Positions 17,934 through 26,175 of a stretch of DNA of 64,000 bases are shown here, piece by piece; positions within the stretch are counted from its first letter, which is position 1, and each line of letters opens with the position of its first letter. The position numbers and the translations under genes were made by a program. This DNA comes from UBA4742 sp963734965 (GTDB lineage Bacteria; Actinomycetota; Acidimicrobiia; Acidimicrobiales; Acidimicrobilacustridaceae). The DNA is taken from the NCBI GenBank assembly GCA_963734965.1, contig CAVTJK010000003.1:2050209-2114208 (forward strand), written 5' to 3'. Below the pieces are notes generated by a model that saw only the letters and a list, made by a program, of their open reading frames with translations, was not told where the DNA came from and did no database searches.

Positions 17934-20540
17934 TCAGGCGCCCAGGGCAGGGATGCCGACGGCGGCGCGCACCTGGTCGAGCGCCTCGTCGAGACGGCTC
18001 GCATCCTTGCCCCCGGCGACCGCCAACTCGGGGCTCTTGCCCGTCCCGCCCCCGACGGTTCGAGCCGCGTCGGTGATCAGCTCGGACGCATGCAGGCCGC
18101 TGTCGGGCACGACGGCGGACACGATCGAGACACCCCCGCCGTCGGGTGCACCACCGAGGACCACGGCCCGTATCCCCGGCTGGTCGCGCACGGCGACCGC
18201 CAGGTCGCGCAGATCGTCACGAGCCACGCCGTCCAGACGGGCCACGACCGCTCCGTCGACGGCGCTCGTCGCCAGCTCCGTCGAGCGAGCCCGGGCCGAT
18301 TGGCGGCGCAGGTCGCGGATCTCGTCCCGGAGCTCCTTGTTCTCGGCCACGCGCCGGTTCACCGCGTCGACGACTTCGTCGTCCGCCACACCGAGCAGAT
18401 CAGCGACGGCGCCGAGTCGCGCCTCGTCGCGGCGCAACCGCTCGATCGGTCCGAACCCGGTGATGGCCTCGATGCGGCGCTGGTTGGATCCGATCGAGCT
18501 CTCGCTGATGATCTTCACGGGTCCGATGTCGCCCGTGGCCCGCACGTGGGTGCCCCCGCACAGCTCGGTCGAGTGCGGGCCGGCCTCGAGCACGCGGACG
18601 ATGTCGCCGTACTTGTCCCCGAAGAAGGCGATCGCACCGAGCTGCTCGGCGAAGTCCTTCGTCGTCTCGTAGTGGCGGACCGGCTGGTTGGCCAGGATCT
18701 CGTGATTGGTCAGATCCTCGACCCGGGTCAGCTCGTCGGCCGAGACGGCCTCGTAGTGGCTGAAGTCGAAGCGCAACCGGTCCGGCGCGACCAGCGAACC
18801 CTGCTGCTTCACGTGTTCGCCGAGCACCTCTCGCAGCGCCCAGTGCAGCAGATGGGTGGCCGTGTGGTTGCGGCGGATGGCGTCACGCCGCTCGACGTCG
18901 ATGGCGGCACTGACCAGCTGACCGGCCCCGATCTCGCCCTCGACCAACCGCGCCAGATGGCGATGCAGACCTGGCAACGCCGCCGTGGTGTCGACCACCT
19001 CGGCCCGCCCGGTCTCGCTGCTGATCGTGCCGGTGTCGCCCACCTGGCCCCCGCTCTCCGCATAGAACGGGGTGCGGTCGAGCACGATCGACACCCGGCC
19101 CTCGTCGTCGGGCTCGGTCACGGCCAGGACCCGGGCCTCGACCTCGAACTGCTCGCGGCCCACGAACTCGGTCGGGCCGAACTCGTCGAGGACCTCCTGG
19201 AACACTGGCAGATCAGCCGAGGCCCCCTCGGAGCGACGGGCGTCCTTGGCCCGCTTCTTCTGGTCGGCCATGGCCACCCCGAACGCCGCCTCGTCGACGC
19301 CGATTCCCCGTTCGAGAGCGATCTCGCGCGTGAGCTCGAGCGGGAAGCCGTGCGTGTCGTGCAGCTGGAAAGCCACGGCCCCGCTCAACTGGTTGCCCTC
19401 CCCCACCGTGTCGAGCTCGCCGTCGAGGATGGCGGTGCCGGCCTTGAGCGTCTGGCGGAAGCGCTCCTCCTCGTGGGCCACGACATCGCGCACGAAGCTG
19501 TGGCTCTTGACCAGGCCGGGGTAGGCCTCGCCCATGACCTCGACCGTCGCGTCGACCAGGCTGGGCGTGACCAGGTGGTCGACGTCGAGCAGGTAGGCGT
19601 GGCGCACGGCGCGGCGGATCACGCGGCGCACGACATAGCCGCGGCCCTCGTTGGAGGGGAAGACGCCGTCGCTGACGAGGAAGCTCATGGTGCGGGCGTG
19701 CTCGGCCAGGATCCGCAACGACACGTCCTCGGCGTCGGATCGGCCGACCTTGCGGCCCGTGACCGACTGGGCCGCTTCGACCAGCGGCACCATGACATCG
19801 ATCTCCCACACCGAGTCCTTGCCCTGCAGGACCCCGAGGATGCGCTCGAGACCGGCACCGGTGTCGATGTTCTTGCGGGGCAGGACGTGGTCGACGCCGT
19901 CCTTGTCGCGGTTGTACTGCATGAACACGAGGTTCCAGATCTCGAGGTAGCGGGCGTCGCCCCCATAGCCCGGTCCCCCGCCAGCGCCGTACGCCTCACC
20001 GAGGTCGACGAAGATCTCGGAGTTGGGCCCGCAGGGACCAGGCGGCCCGCCTGGTGGGCCCCACCAGTTGTCCTCGAGGCGTTGGATCCGGTCGGGCCGA
20101 ACGCCGACCTCGTCGGTCCACAGCGCTTCGGACTCGTCGTCATCGGTGTGGATCGTGACCCACATCTGCTCGGGATCGATGCCGAACAGGTTGGTGACCA
20201 TGTCCCACGCCATCGGGATGGCCTCGGCCTTGAAGTAGTCGCCGAAGCTGAAGTTGCCGAGCATCTCGAAGAAGCTGAGATGGCTCAGATCACGACCGAC
20301 CTCCTCGAGGTCGTCGTCCTTGCCGTTGACCCGCACGACCTTCTGCACGGTCGTGGCCCGCGTGTAGGGCGGGTTCTCCTCGCCGAGGAAGTAGGGCTTG
20401 AACGGCACCATGCCGGCGACGGTGAAGAGCAGGTCGGGGTCGTGCGGGATGAGGCTGGCCGACGGCACCACCGTGTGGCCGCGCTCGGAGAAGAACTGGA
20501 GGAAGGCGCGGCGCAGCTCGTCGGCGGTCATGGGGTTCAT
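17934..20540 (-). CDS. alaS: Alanyl-tRNA synthetase
   Basis: AlaRS charges tRNA-Ala and edits mischarged Ser/Gly. The 868-residue chain is intact. The catalytic core carries FFEMLGNFSFGDYFK and the tRNA-acceptor region. The editing domain has NHTATHLLHWAL and the zinc-site pair CGGTHVRATGDIG. A coiled C-Ala region with GGGTGKSPELAVAGGK ends the protein. A glycine-rich loop GPPGGPPGPCGPNSE is present as usual in the core. The nearest start is ATG 20540 (MNP), with ATG 20531 (MTADELR) as an alternative that matches the common N-terminus. Confidence 0.97.
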   Translation of the reverse strand: MNPMTADELRRAFLQFFSERGHTVVPSASLIPHDPDLLFTVAGMVPFKPYFLGEENPPYTRATTVQKVVRVNGKDDDLEEVGRDLSHLSFFEMLGNFSFGDYFKAEAIPMAWDMVTNLFGIDPEQMWVTIHTDDDESEALWTDEVGVRPDRIQRLEDNWWGPPGGPPGPCGPNSEIFVDLGEAYGAGGGPGYGGDARYLEIWNLVFMQYNRDKDGVDHVLPRKNIDTGAGLERILGVLQGKDSVWEIDVMVPLVEAAQSVTGRKVGRSDAEDVSLRILAEHARTMSFLVSDGVFPSNEGRGYVVRRVIRRAVRHAYLLDVDHLVTPSLVDATVEVMGEAYPGLVKSHSFVRDVVAHEEERFRQTLKAGTAILDGELDTVGEGNQLSGAVAFQLHDTHGFPLELTREIALERGIGVDEAAFGVAMADQKKRAKDARRSEGASADLPVFQEVLDEFGPTEFVGREQFEVEARVLAVTEPDDEGRVSIVLDRTPFYAESGGQVGDTGTISSETGRAEVVDTTAALPGLHRHLARLVEGEIGAGQLVSAAIDVERRDAIRRNHTATHLLHWALREVLGEHVKQQGSLVAPDRLRFDFSHYEAVSADELTRVEDLTNHEILANQPVRHYETTKDFAEQLGAIAFFGDKYGDIVRVLEAGPHSTELCGGTHVRATGDIGPVKIISESSIGSNQRRIEAITGFGPIERLRRDEARLGAVADLLGVADDEVVDAVNRRVAENKELRDEIRDLRRQSARARSTELATSAVDGAVVARLDGVARDDLRDLAVAVRDQPGIRAVVLGGAPDGGGVSIVSAVVPDSGLHASELITDAARTVGGGTGKSPELAVAGGKDASRLDEALDQVRAAVGIPALGA

Positions 20541-20556
20541 GGCTCGACCAGCGTAC

Positions 20557-20832
20557 TTACGGTTGGCGACGGTCGAGGTCGGCGATTATCCGTTCCTCGG
20601 CCTCGAGCATCGCGACCCGACCCTCGCCCACGGCGTCACGCACCGATGACCCCAGCACGACGGTGGCGCGGCGGGCGGTGTGGCCGGCCGCCCGGGCGGT
20701 GCCCACCACGGTGTCGGCCACGTTCTCGGGGCTGAATCGATCACGGCTCTCGCGCAGGCGCACGAAGCTGTACATCACGGCGCCGGCTCCAGCGGCGGCG
20801 CCCACGGTGAACCATCGGGCCCGTTTGAACAT
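20557..20832 (-). CDS. Small hypothetical protein with one N-terminal membrane segment
   Basis: A 91-residue protein of unknown function. A short basic N-terminus precedes a hydrophobic stretch (WFTVGAAAGAGAVMYSFV, residues 7-24), followed by a charged, Ala/Val-rich helical tail. The start overlaps the DUF948 stop as TGATG, and the gene ends 16 bp before alaS, so it is probably cotranscribed with both. A small membrane protein between the DUF948 gene and alaS is a common actinobacterial arrangement. I do not recognise the family. Confidence 0.6.
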   Translation of the reverse strand: MFKRARWFTVGAAAGAGAVMYSFVRLRESRDRFSPENVADTVVGTARAAGHTARRATVVLGSSVRDAVGEGRVAMLEAEERIIADLDRRQP

Positions 20833-21197
20833 CAGGCCGCCCTCGCCCCCGAGACGAGGCGCCGGGTGCCCCGTCCGATCCCGCGACCGACCGCCACGAC
20901 ACGGATGATCGGGGCCCGGAACGCGAGGTAGCCGAGCCGCGAGGCCGAGTCGACACGAGCCGAGATGGCCTCCGCCGAATCGAGCAGGTCGTCGACCCGC
21001 CCGACCTCGGCGCCCGCGGCCGACACCGTCTCCCGCAGCTCACCCATCAGCGGCAGCGCCTCCCGGCGGAGCTCGGCCAAGGTCGATCGGAGGTCGCGCA
21101 ACGAGCGCAGGATCGAGCCGGCCACGACGACGATGACGACGATGGCGGCGATCATCACGAGGCTCACGATGACCGCGGCCAGATCGCCAGCGGTCAT
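20832..21197 (-). CDS. DUF948 family membrane-anchored coiled-coil protein
   Basis: This 121-residue protein starts with a transmembrane helix (AAVIVSLVMIAAIVVIVVVAG) followed by a heptad-like helical region (LRDLRSTLAELRREALPLMGEL). That matches DUF948, a family of unknown function with general similarity to chemotaxis-signal coiled coils. It overlaps rarA by ATGA and the following small gene by TGATG. The order rarA-DUF948-small protein-alaS suggests one transcript. Confidence 0.75.
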   Translation of the reverse strand: MTAGDLAAVIVSLVMIAAIVVIVVVAGSILRSLRDLRSTLAELRREALPLMGELRETVSAAGAEVGRVDDLLDSAEAISARVDSASRLGYLAFRAPIIRVVAVGRGIGRGTRRLVSGARAA

Positions 21198-22519
21198 GTG
21201 TCCTCCCCGTCGACATCGTCTCGTCGTTGCATGCGTCGCCCGACCTCGGCCTCGTCGCCGTGATCCGAGGGAACGTAGTAGGTGCGGCCCTGGATGCCGT
21301 CGGGACGGTACTGCTGAGCCAGCCAGCCCCTCGGGTCGTCGTGGGGATAGAGGTAGCCCTCGCCGTGGCCCAGGCTCCTGGCTCCTTGGTAGTGGGCGTC
21401 GCGGAGGTGGTTCGGCACCTCGCCGGCGCCGAGCTCGCGGACATCCGAACGGGCCCGTCCCAACGCCATGGTCACGCGGTTCGACTTCGGTGCCGTGGCC
21501 AGGTGCACCACGGCATGGGCCAGGTTGAGCTGCGCTTCGGGCAGCCCGACGAACTCGACGGCCCGGGCGGCGGCATCGGCGACGAGCAGGCTCGTAGAGT
21601 CAGCCCGCCCGATGTCCTCGGACGCCAGGATCACCAGCCTCCGGGCGATGTAGCGGGCGTCCTCACCGGACTCGAGCATGCGGGCCAACCAATAGAGCCC
21701 GGCGTCCGGGTCCGATCCTCGGATGCTCTTGATGAAGGCGCTGATGACGTCGTAGTGATCGTCGCGCCCGTAGCGCAGGGCCTTGGTGCCCAGCGCCGCC
21801 TCGGCATCGGCCAGCGCGACGACGGGCGGATCGCCGCGTTCGTGGGCCAGCGCCACCGCCACCTCGAGGCTGGTCAGGGCGTGGCGCCCGTCGCCGGCGG
21901 CCCGCTCGACGAGGTGGTCGATGGCATCGGGCTCGGCCGTGGCCCCTTCGGCCGTCAGCCCGCGGTCGATCAAGGTGGCCACGGCGGCATCCGACAGCGG
22001 TTCGAGGCGGAACAGCGTCGAGCGCGAGAGCAGCGGCGGGTTGACCTCGAAGTACGGGTTCTCGGTGGTGGCCCCCACCAGCACGAGCAGGCCGGACTCG
22101 ACCGAGGGCAGCAGGGCGTCCTGTTGGGCCTTGTTGAACCGATGGACCTCGTCGAGGAACAGGATCGTGCCCTGGCCGTACTGGCCGAGGCGGTCGTGGG
22201 CGTCGCTCGCCACCTCGCGGACGTCCTTGACCGTGGCGTTGACGGCCGACAGCTGGACGTAGGCCTTGGCCGTCGTGTGGGCGATGAGCTGGGCCAACGT
22301 GGTCTTGCCGGTGCCCGGCGGACCCCAGAGGATCACCGACGACAGACGATCCGCGTCGATCAGCGCCCGCAGCGGCCGGCCCGGTGCGAGCAGGTGGTCC
22401 TGACCGACGATCTGGTCGAGGGTGGCGGGGCGCAAACGAGCGGCGAGAGGAGCCTGACGGGTCAGTCGATCCGTGGCGGCCACGGCGAAGAGGTCGCTCG
22501 GGGGCGACGCGCTGGCCAT
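21194..22519 (-). CDS. rarA: Replication-associated recombination ATPase RarA (MgsA)
   Basis: RarA is a clamp-loader-like AAA+ ATPase acting at stalled replication forks. The 441-residue protein has Walker A GPPGTGKTTLAQL (about residues 66-78), Walker B ILFLDEVHRFNKAQQD and the sensor-1 segment VGATTENPYFEVN. It ends with the tetramerisation/DUF3815-like tail (YLYPHDDPRGWLAQQY). The start ATG at 22519 is close to a divergent plus-strand gene at 22587, so promoters for both lie in 22520-22586. Confidence 0.95.
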   Translation of the reverse strand: MASASPPSDLFAVAATDRLTRQAPLAARLRPATLDQIVGQDHLLAPGRPLRALIDADRLSSVILWGPPGTGKTTLAQLIAHTTAKAYVQLSAVNATVKDVREVASDAHDRLGQYGQGTILFLDEVHRFNKAQQDALLPSVESGLLVLVGATTENPYFEVNPPLLSRSTLFRLEPLSDAAVATLIDRGLTAEGATAEPDAIDHLVERAAGDGRHALTSLEVAVALAHERGDPPVVALADAEAALGTKALRYGRDDHYDVISAFIKSIRGSDPDAGLYWLARMLESGEDARYIARRLVILASEDIGRADSTSLLVADAAARAVEFVGLPEAQLNLAHAVVHLATAPKSNRVTMALGRARSDVRELGAGEVPNHLRDAHYQGARSLGHGEGYLYPHDDPRGWLAQQYRPDGIQGRTYYVPSDHGDEAEVGRRMQRRDDVDGEDT

Positions 22520-22586
22520 GCGGTGGACCCTACTTGGGTGGCGGAGGTCCCTGCATCGGCCGCATCAGAGGTGCAACGATGAGTGG

Positions 22587-23333
22587 ATGGTCGTCCTCGG
22601 CGCCCTCTCTCCGTTCCTCCGGGTCCTCGTGTGGGCTCTCGTCCTCGGCGGGCTCGTCGTCTTCATCTGGCGGCGCGTGCAGGGGGTGCCGATCCGCGGA
22701 TCGGCCAAGGAGACGCCATCGACCGACGACTCGTCGGTCCCGCGGCCGCCTCCCGCGACCCTGTACCCGACCGAGGTCCCGGCCGCTCCCCCGACGACGC
22801 CGGCGGTCCCACCATCGGCGCCCGAGGCGCCACCATCGCCGTTCGCGTCGGTCTCGCCGACCAGCTCGGCTGAGCCGGCCGCGCCGAGCATCCCCGCGAC
22901 TCCGGTCCCGCCGACCGATCCGGATCGGTCGGCCCGCAGCGGCTTCTTCGCGGGCGCCGCGCCTGGCGACACGACTGAGCCGAGCGCGCCGGGCACGGGC
23001 CGCCCGACCGTCGCCGAGGCCGTTCGGGGGATCACGATGCCCTGCGGCCTGTCACCCGTCGTCGACGGGACGGTGTCGATCCCGAACCCGTTCCGGGTCG
23101 CCTTCCTGACCACGACCGCCACCGCCGCCGAGGTGGGCACGGGCATCGCTGACGAGCTCGAGCGGCTCGGCTTCTCGCTGTCGACGTCGACCGCCACCGA
23201 GCTGCTGGCCCGACGCGACGCCGTCGAGATGCGCGTCGTCCTCTACCCCTCGCCGGCAGCGGCCAAACGAGGGCTCGATCCCATCTTCCCCGTGGCTCCC
23301 GCCGGCGCCATCGGCCTCGAGCTGGTGACCTAA
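22587..23333 (+). CDS. Hypothetical membrane protein with Pro-rich linker
   Basis: A 248-residue protein from ATG 22587: one transmembrane helix near the N-terminus (FLRVLVWALVLGGLVVFIW), then about 90 residues rich in Pro, Ala, Thr and Ser. A small folded C-terminal domain of about 120 residues follows (TMPCGLSPVVDGTVSIPNP, then FRVAFLTTTATAAEVGTGI). Upstream in-frame starts (22473) lie inside rarA on the other strand and are unlikely. It is the only plus-strand gene between rarA and hisS, and its stop overlaps the hisS stop by 4 bp. Function unknown; the C-terminal domain may be extracytoplasmic or cytoplasmic depending on topology. Confidence 0.6.
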   Translation: MVVLGALSPFLRVLVWALVLGGLVVFIWRRVQGVPIRGSAKETPSTDDSSVPRPPPATLYPTEVPAAPPTTPAVPPSAPEAPPSPFASVSPTSSAEPAAPSIPATPVPPTDPDRSARSGFFAGAAPGDTTEPSAPGTGRPTVAEAVRGITMPCGLSPVVDGTVSIPNPFRVAFLTTTATAAEVGTGIADELERLGFSLSTSTATELLARRDAVEMRVVLYPSPAAAKRGLDPIFPVAPAGAIGLELVT

Positions 23334-24637
23334 GACCCCTCGATCGCCGACAACAGCTGGTGGACCCGACTCACCACATCGGCGCGCGCCACGACCTCCT
23401 GGGTGCGATCGGTCGGACCGCCACCGAGCGGGCGCAGCGTCACGGTCCCCCGGTCGAGCTCGTCACCGCCGACGATCACGGCGACGGTCGCGTTCGAGCG
23501 GTCCGCGGCCTTCATCTGCGACCGCATCGAACGGATCTCGCCCGGCTCGACGGCGAAGGCCCTCTCCGCGGCCAGCCCGGCTCGGCGCAACTCGAGGCAC
23601 AGGTCGCGCGCCTGCTCGCCGCCGGTGACATCGACGACGAACACATCGGGCCCTTGCTCGGTCGCGGTGAACACGTGCTCGGCATCGCAGGTGGCCAGCA
23701 CGCGCTCGATGCCCGAGCCGAAGCCGACGCCCGGGGTGGATGGGCCGCCGAGCGACTCGACCAACCCGTCGTAGCGGCCGCCACCACCGATCGTGTTCTG
23801 GGCCCCGCCGAGCGCGGCCGACTGAAACTCGAAGGCGGTGTGGGTGTAGTAGTCGAGCCCCCGCACCAGACGGGGCTCTATGCGGTAGGCGATGCCGGCC
23901 GCCGCCAATCCCGCCTGCACCCTTTCGAAGTGGGCGGTGGCGTCCGGAGACATGCTGTCGAGCAGCAGCGGGGCATCGGCCACGACGGACTGGCTCTCGG
24001 CCCGCTTGGAGTCCAGGACGCGCATGGGATGGGTCTCGACCTTGTCGCGGTCATCGGGCGCCAACTCGTCGAGCCGCGTCTCGAGGAACGCGCGCAGCCG
24101 GGTGACGTAGAGCGTGCGGTCGGCTGGAGTGCCGATGGAGTTGAGCACCAGCTCGACCTGGCGCAGTCCGAGGCTCCGGTAGAAGTCCGACAGGATCGTG
24201 ATGATCTCGACATCGAGATCGGGATCGAGGCTGCCTATGGCCTCGACACCGACCTGGTGGTGCTCGCGGTACCGGTTGGCCTGGGCCCGCTCGTAGCGGA
24301 AGCTCGGCGCGGTGTACCAGACCTTCCAGGGGAGAACCGCCGGCCGGTGCTGGATGAAGGCGCGAGCAACCGGGGCGGTCCCCTCCGGACGGAGGGCGAT
24401 CTGCCGGCCCCCTTTGTCGGTGAAGTCGTACATCTCCTTGCGGACCACGTCCGTGCCCTCACCGACGCGCTGGAAGACCCCGATCTCCTCGAAGGTCGGC
24501 GTCTGGATCAGTCCGTACCCGGCCCGCTCGACGAGGTCGGCGAACATGCGCAGGAGCGCTTCCCATCGCGACGACTCGGGCGGGACGACGTCATGGGTGC
24601 CCTTCGGCGCCTGGAAGGGTGGGGACGAGTCGGCCAC
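23330..24637 (-). CDS. hisS: Histidyl-tRNA synthetase
   Basis: HisRS charges tRNA-His. The 435-residue class II synthetase starts with APKGTHDVVPPESSRWE. It has motif 2 around WYTAPSFRYERAQANRYREHHQ, the histidine-A signature LVRGLDYYTHTAFEF and motif 3 PGVGFGSGIERVL. An anticodon-binding domain (PDVFVVDVTGGEQARDL) closes it. Frame intact. In mycobacteria hisS lies close to relA; here a block of surface genes (24.7-28.8 kb) separates them. Confidence 0.97.
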   Translation of the reverse strand: MADSSPPFQAPKGTHDVVPPESSRWEALLRMFADLVERAGYGLIQTPTFEEIGVFQRVGEGTDVVRKEMYDFTDKGGRQIALRPEGTAPVARAFIQHRPAVLPWKVWYTAPSFRYERAQANRYREHHQVGVEAIGSLDPDLDVEIITILSDFYRSLGLRQVELVLNSIGTPADRTLYVTRLRAFLETRLDELAPDDRDKVETHPMRVLDSKRAESQSVVADAPLLLDSMSPDATAHFERVQAGLAAAGIAYRIEPRLVRGLDYYTHTAFEFQSAALGGAQNTIGGGGRYDGLVESLGGPSTPGVGFGSGIERVLATCDAEHVFTATEQGPDVFVVDVTGGEQARDLCLELRRAGLAAERAFAVEPGEIRSMRSQMKAADRSNATVAVIVGGDELDRGTVTLRPLGGGPTDRTQEVVARADVVSRVHQLLSAIEGS

Positions 24638-24691
24638 GGCTGGCGACGTTAGTGGAGGGCCCAGCGGTGACCCGAACCACTTGCTCCGCGG

Positions 24692-25180
24692 TCAGCGGCG
24701 ACGAGCGCCACGCTTCCAGAAGAGCAGCGCATCCTTGGTGAAGTGCTCGATCTCGTGGCCGTCGACCCCGGCCGTCTTGGCCCGGAAGTCGAACGTCGAA
24801 CAGCCGATCATCTCCCACCCCTCGCGAAAGCGTTGCGAGACGATGTCGACGGCATGCGTGTCGACAGGATCGGAGAGGGCGTCGATCTTGTACTCGAAGT
24901 TCTTGCGGGGTGGTGAGCGGCGAAACGACAGCTCGTGACGAACCTTGCGGCCCCGCATCGCGATTCCGTGCACGTCATAGAGGGGTTCGTCGGGCACCCA
25001 GACGCTGCGATGGACGCTCAGCGCCTCCCAGCCCTTGTCGTTGCGATCGCGGAGCGTGTCGACGAGCTGGTTCAGGGTCCCGGTGTCGTGGGAGTTGAGG
25101 CCGCAGTCCGAGTCCCGTACGAGGTGCTCCTCGAATCGGACGTCATAGCTCTCCGGTGGGGGCGGGACCTGGCCAGGCAT
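24692..25180 (-). CDS. Hypothetical protein with two GWE-type half repeats
   Basis: A 162-residue soluble protein I do not recognise. Two segments resemble each other: LNQLVDTLRDRNDKGWEALS (about residues 37-56) and VDIVSQRFREGWEMIGCSTF (about 110-129). Each is a helix ending in GWE plus a strand, which recalls the DUF4177-like fold in tandem. There is no signal peptide or membrane helix. It starts at ATG 25180, ends 54 bp before hisS and is preceded by the DksA-like gene, probably on the same transcript. No function is proposed. Confidence 0.55.
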   Translation of the reverse strand: MPGQVPPPPESYDVRFEEHLVRDSDCGLNSHDTGTLNQLVDTLRDRNDKGWEALSVHRSVWVPDEPLYDVHGIAMRGRKVRHELSFRRSPPRKNFEYKIDALSDPVDTHAVDIVSQRFREGWEMIGCSTFDFRAKTAGVDGHEIEHFTKDALLFWKRGARRR

Positions 25181-25227
25181 GGGGCGAGGCTACCCAGCGG
25201 GCCTCCTGTCGTTCGAACCGCAGGGGT

Positions 25228-25536
25228 TCACGAGCAGAGCACACACCGGCGAGTGTCAGGATCGGCGGCCAGGCGGGCCAGCGACAGGCGCTCGCCGCAG
25301 CGCTCGCACGTGCCGTAGCGCCCGGTCCTCATGCGGGCCAACGCCCGCTCGACATCGGCCAACGAGCGCTCGGCGCGGGCCAGCAGATCGGGCCGGCCCT
25401 GACCGGGCCCGCCATGCCCGTACACGCGGCTGGCCTCGAGCAGATCTCTCCGCCGACGCTCGAGCGCCTCCCGCAGCTGGTCGGTCGTGATGGGCACAAG
25501 GCGGGCAGGTGCGGGGGAAGGAGGAGCGACGGTCAT
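25228..25536 (-). CDS. TraR/DksA-type C4 zinc-finger protein
   Basis: From ATG 25536 the protein is 102 residues. It has a short Pro-rich start, a helical hairpin (ITTDQLREALERRRRDLLEA) and a C-terminal zinc finger with four cysteines (CERCGERLSLAR, then RRCVLC). That layout is the TraR/DksA family, some of whose members bind the RNA polymerase secondary channel and modulate initiation. The acidic tip residues of true DksA are not obvious, so it may not act like E. coli DksA. The longer in-frame start at 25656 adds residues from an AT-richer, promoter-like stretch. It is divergent from the secreted-protein gene at 25794. Confidence 0.75.
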   Translation of the reverse strand: MTVAPPSPAPARLVPITTDQLREALERRRRDLLEASRVYGHGGPGQGRPDLLARAERSLADVERALARMRTGRYGTCERCGERLSLARLAADPDTRRCVLCS

Positions 25537-25552
25537 GGGCGACCTCGATTGT

Positions 25553-25610
25553 CTGTTTTCCGGCTGTTTTCCGGTGGCCTCATTTCGACATGCGTATGTG
25601 ATCTGCATGT
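25553..25610. promoter_or_regulatory. Direct and inverted repeats in the divergent intergenic region
   Basis: In the 257-bp gap 25537-25793, the 11-mer CTGTTTTCCGG occurs twice in perfect tandem (25553-25563 and 25564-25574). ACATGC (25588-25593) is mirrored by GCATGT (25605-25610) with an 11-base spacer. The local sequence is clearly richer in A and T than its surroundings. Repeats of this type between divergent genes are typical of operators. The regulator is unknown. Confidence 0.45.
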
Positions 25611-25793
25611 AACACCGATGTGGCCGGCGTGTGAAGTTCGTGTTTTGGCTCTCCACGGTGGGCGATGCCTGCCCATGAAGGGGCCTTCAGGATCCAAGTT
25701 GTCAGGGAGCCCGCGATTCGGAGGCGAATCCCAGGCCCGTCCTAGCTTCACGGCAGAAGGTGGACGGGACTCTCCACGAAAGGGGGTGATCAG

Positions 25794-26099
25794 ATGACAC
25801 TTCGACCGAGACATGTCCTCGCCGCGTTTGCCGTGGCCGGCGCCTTGGCCGGGGCTGGTGCCGCCGCGGCATCGGCTCAGACGTCGACCACGACGGCGCC
25901 CTCCACCACGACGGCGCCGTCCACATCGACCGCGCCGTCGACGAGCACGGCTCCGTCCACATCGACCGCGCCGTCCACCACGGCGCCGTCGACCACGGCG
26001 CCCGGCCACTCCGGCTCGTCCGGTTCGGCCAGCGGCTCGGACCCCTGTCCCAACATGGGATCGGGCAACGGTCCGGCTCACACCAACTCGGCCGCGTAG
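25794..26099 (+). CDS. Small secreted Thr/Ser/Pro-repeat protein
   Basis: The 101-residue protein has a clear Sec signal peptide (MTLRPRHVLAAFAVAGALAG onward, cleavage likely after ASAQ). Then come about seven copies of a T-A-P-S-T type hexapeptide (about residues 32-70) and a Gly/Ser-rich tail with two cysteine-poor turns. The start has an excellent ribosome binding site, AAAGGGGGTGAT. Thr/Pro repeats of this kind are common as O-mannosylated or wall-spanning linkers, but here there is no folded partner domain, so it is all linker. It is followed after 76 bp by a lipoprotein gene on the same strand. Confidence 0.7.
   Translation: MTLRPRHVLAAFAVAGALAGAGAAAASAQTSTTTAPSTTTAPSTSTAPSTSTAPSTSTAPSTTAPSTTAPGHSGSSGSASGSDPCPNMGSGNGPAHTNSAA
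25884..26010 (+). repeat. 18-bp coding tandem repeat (TAPST units)
   Basis: Imperfect tandem units of about 18 bp, built from tcgacc, acgacg and gcgccg blocks, encode the S-T-x-T-A-P hexapeptides of the secreted protein. Such arrays can gain or lose units by slippage without shifting the frame. Confidence 0.7.
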
Positions 26100-26175
26100 C
26101 CATCACGTCCACCGCGGGGTCGGCCCTCATGTCTGGGCCGACCCCGCACCGATCGATCCGAAAGGTGACCCACCG

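Noticed and set aside
18090..20735. An 881-residue open frame antisense to alaS
   Set aside because: It is a high-GC shadow: alaS is intact and conserved on the other strand, and the antisense product is His/Asp/Val-rich low-complexity sequence with no family pattern.
25813..26175. N-terminal extension of the sorbosone-type lipoprotein back to 25813
   Set aside because: The extension is Arg/Pro-rich out-of-frame translation of the secreted repeat gene, and a GTG with a good ribosome binding site and lipoprotein signal starts at 26176.
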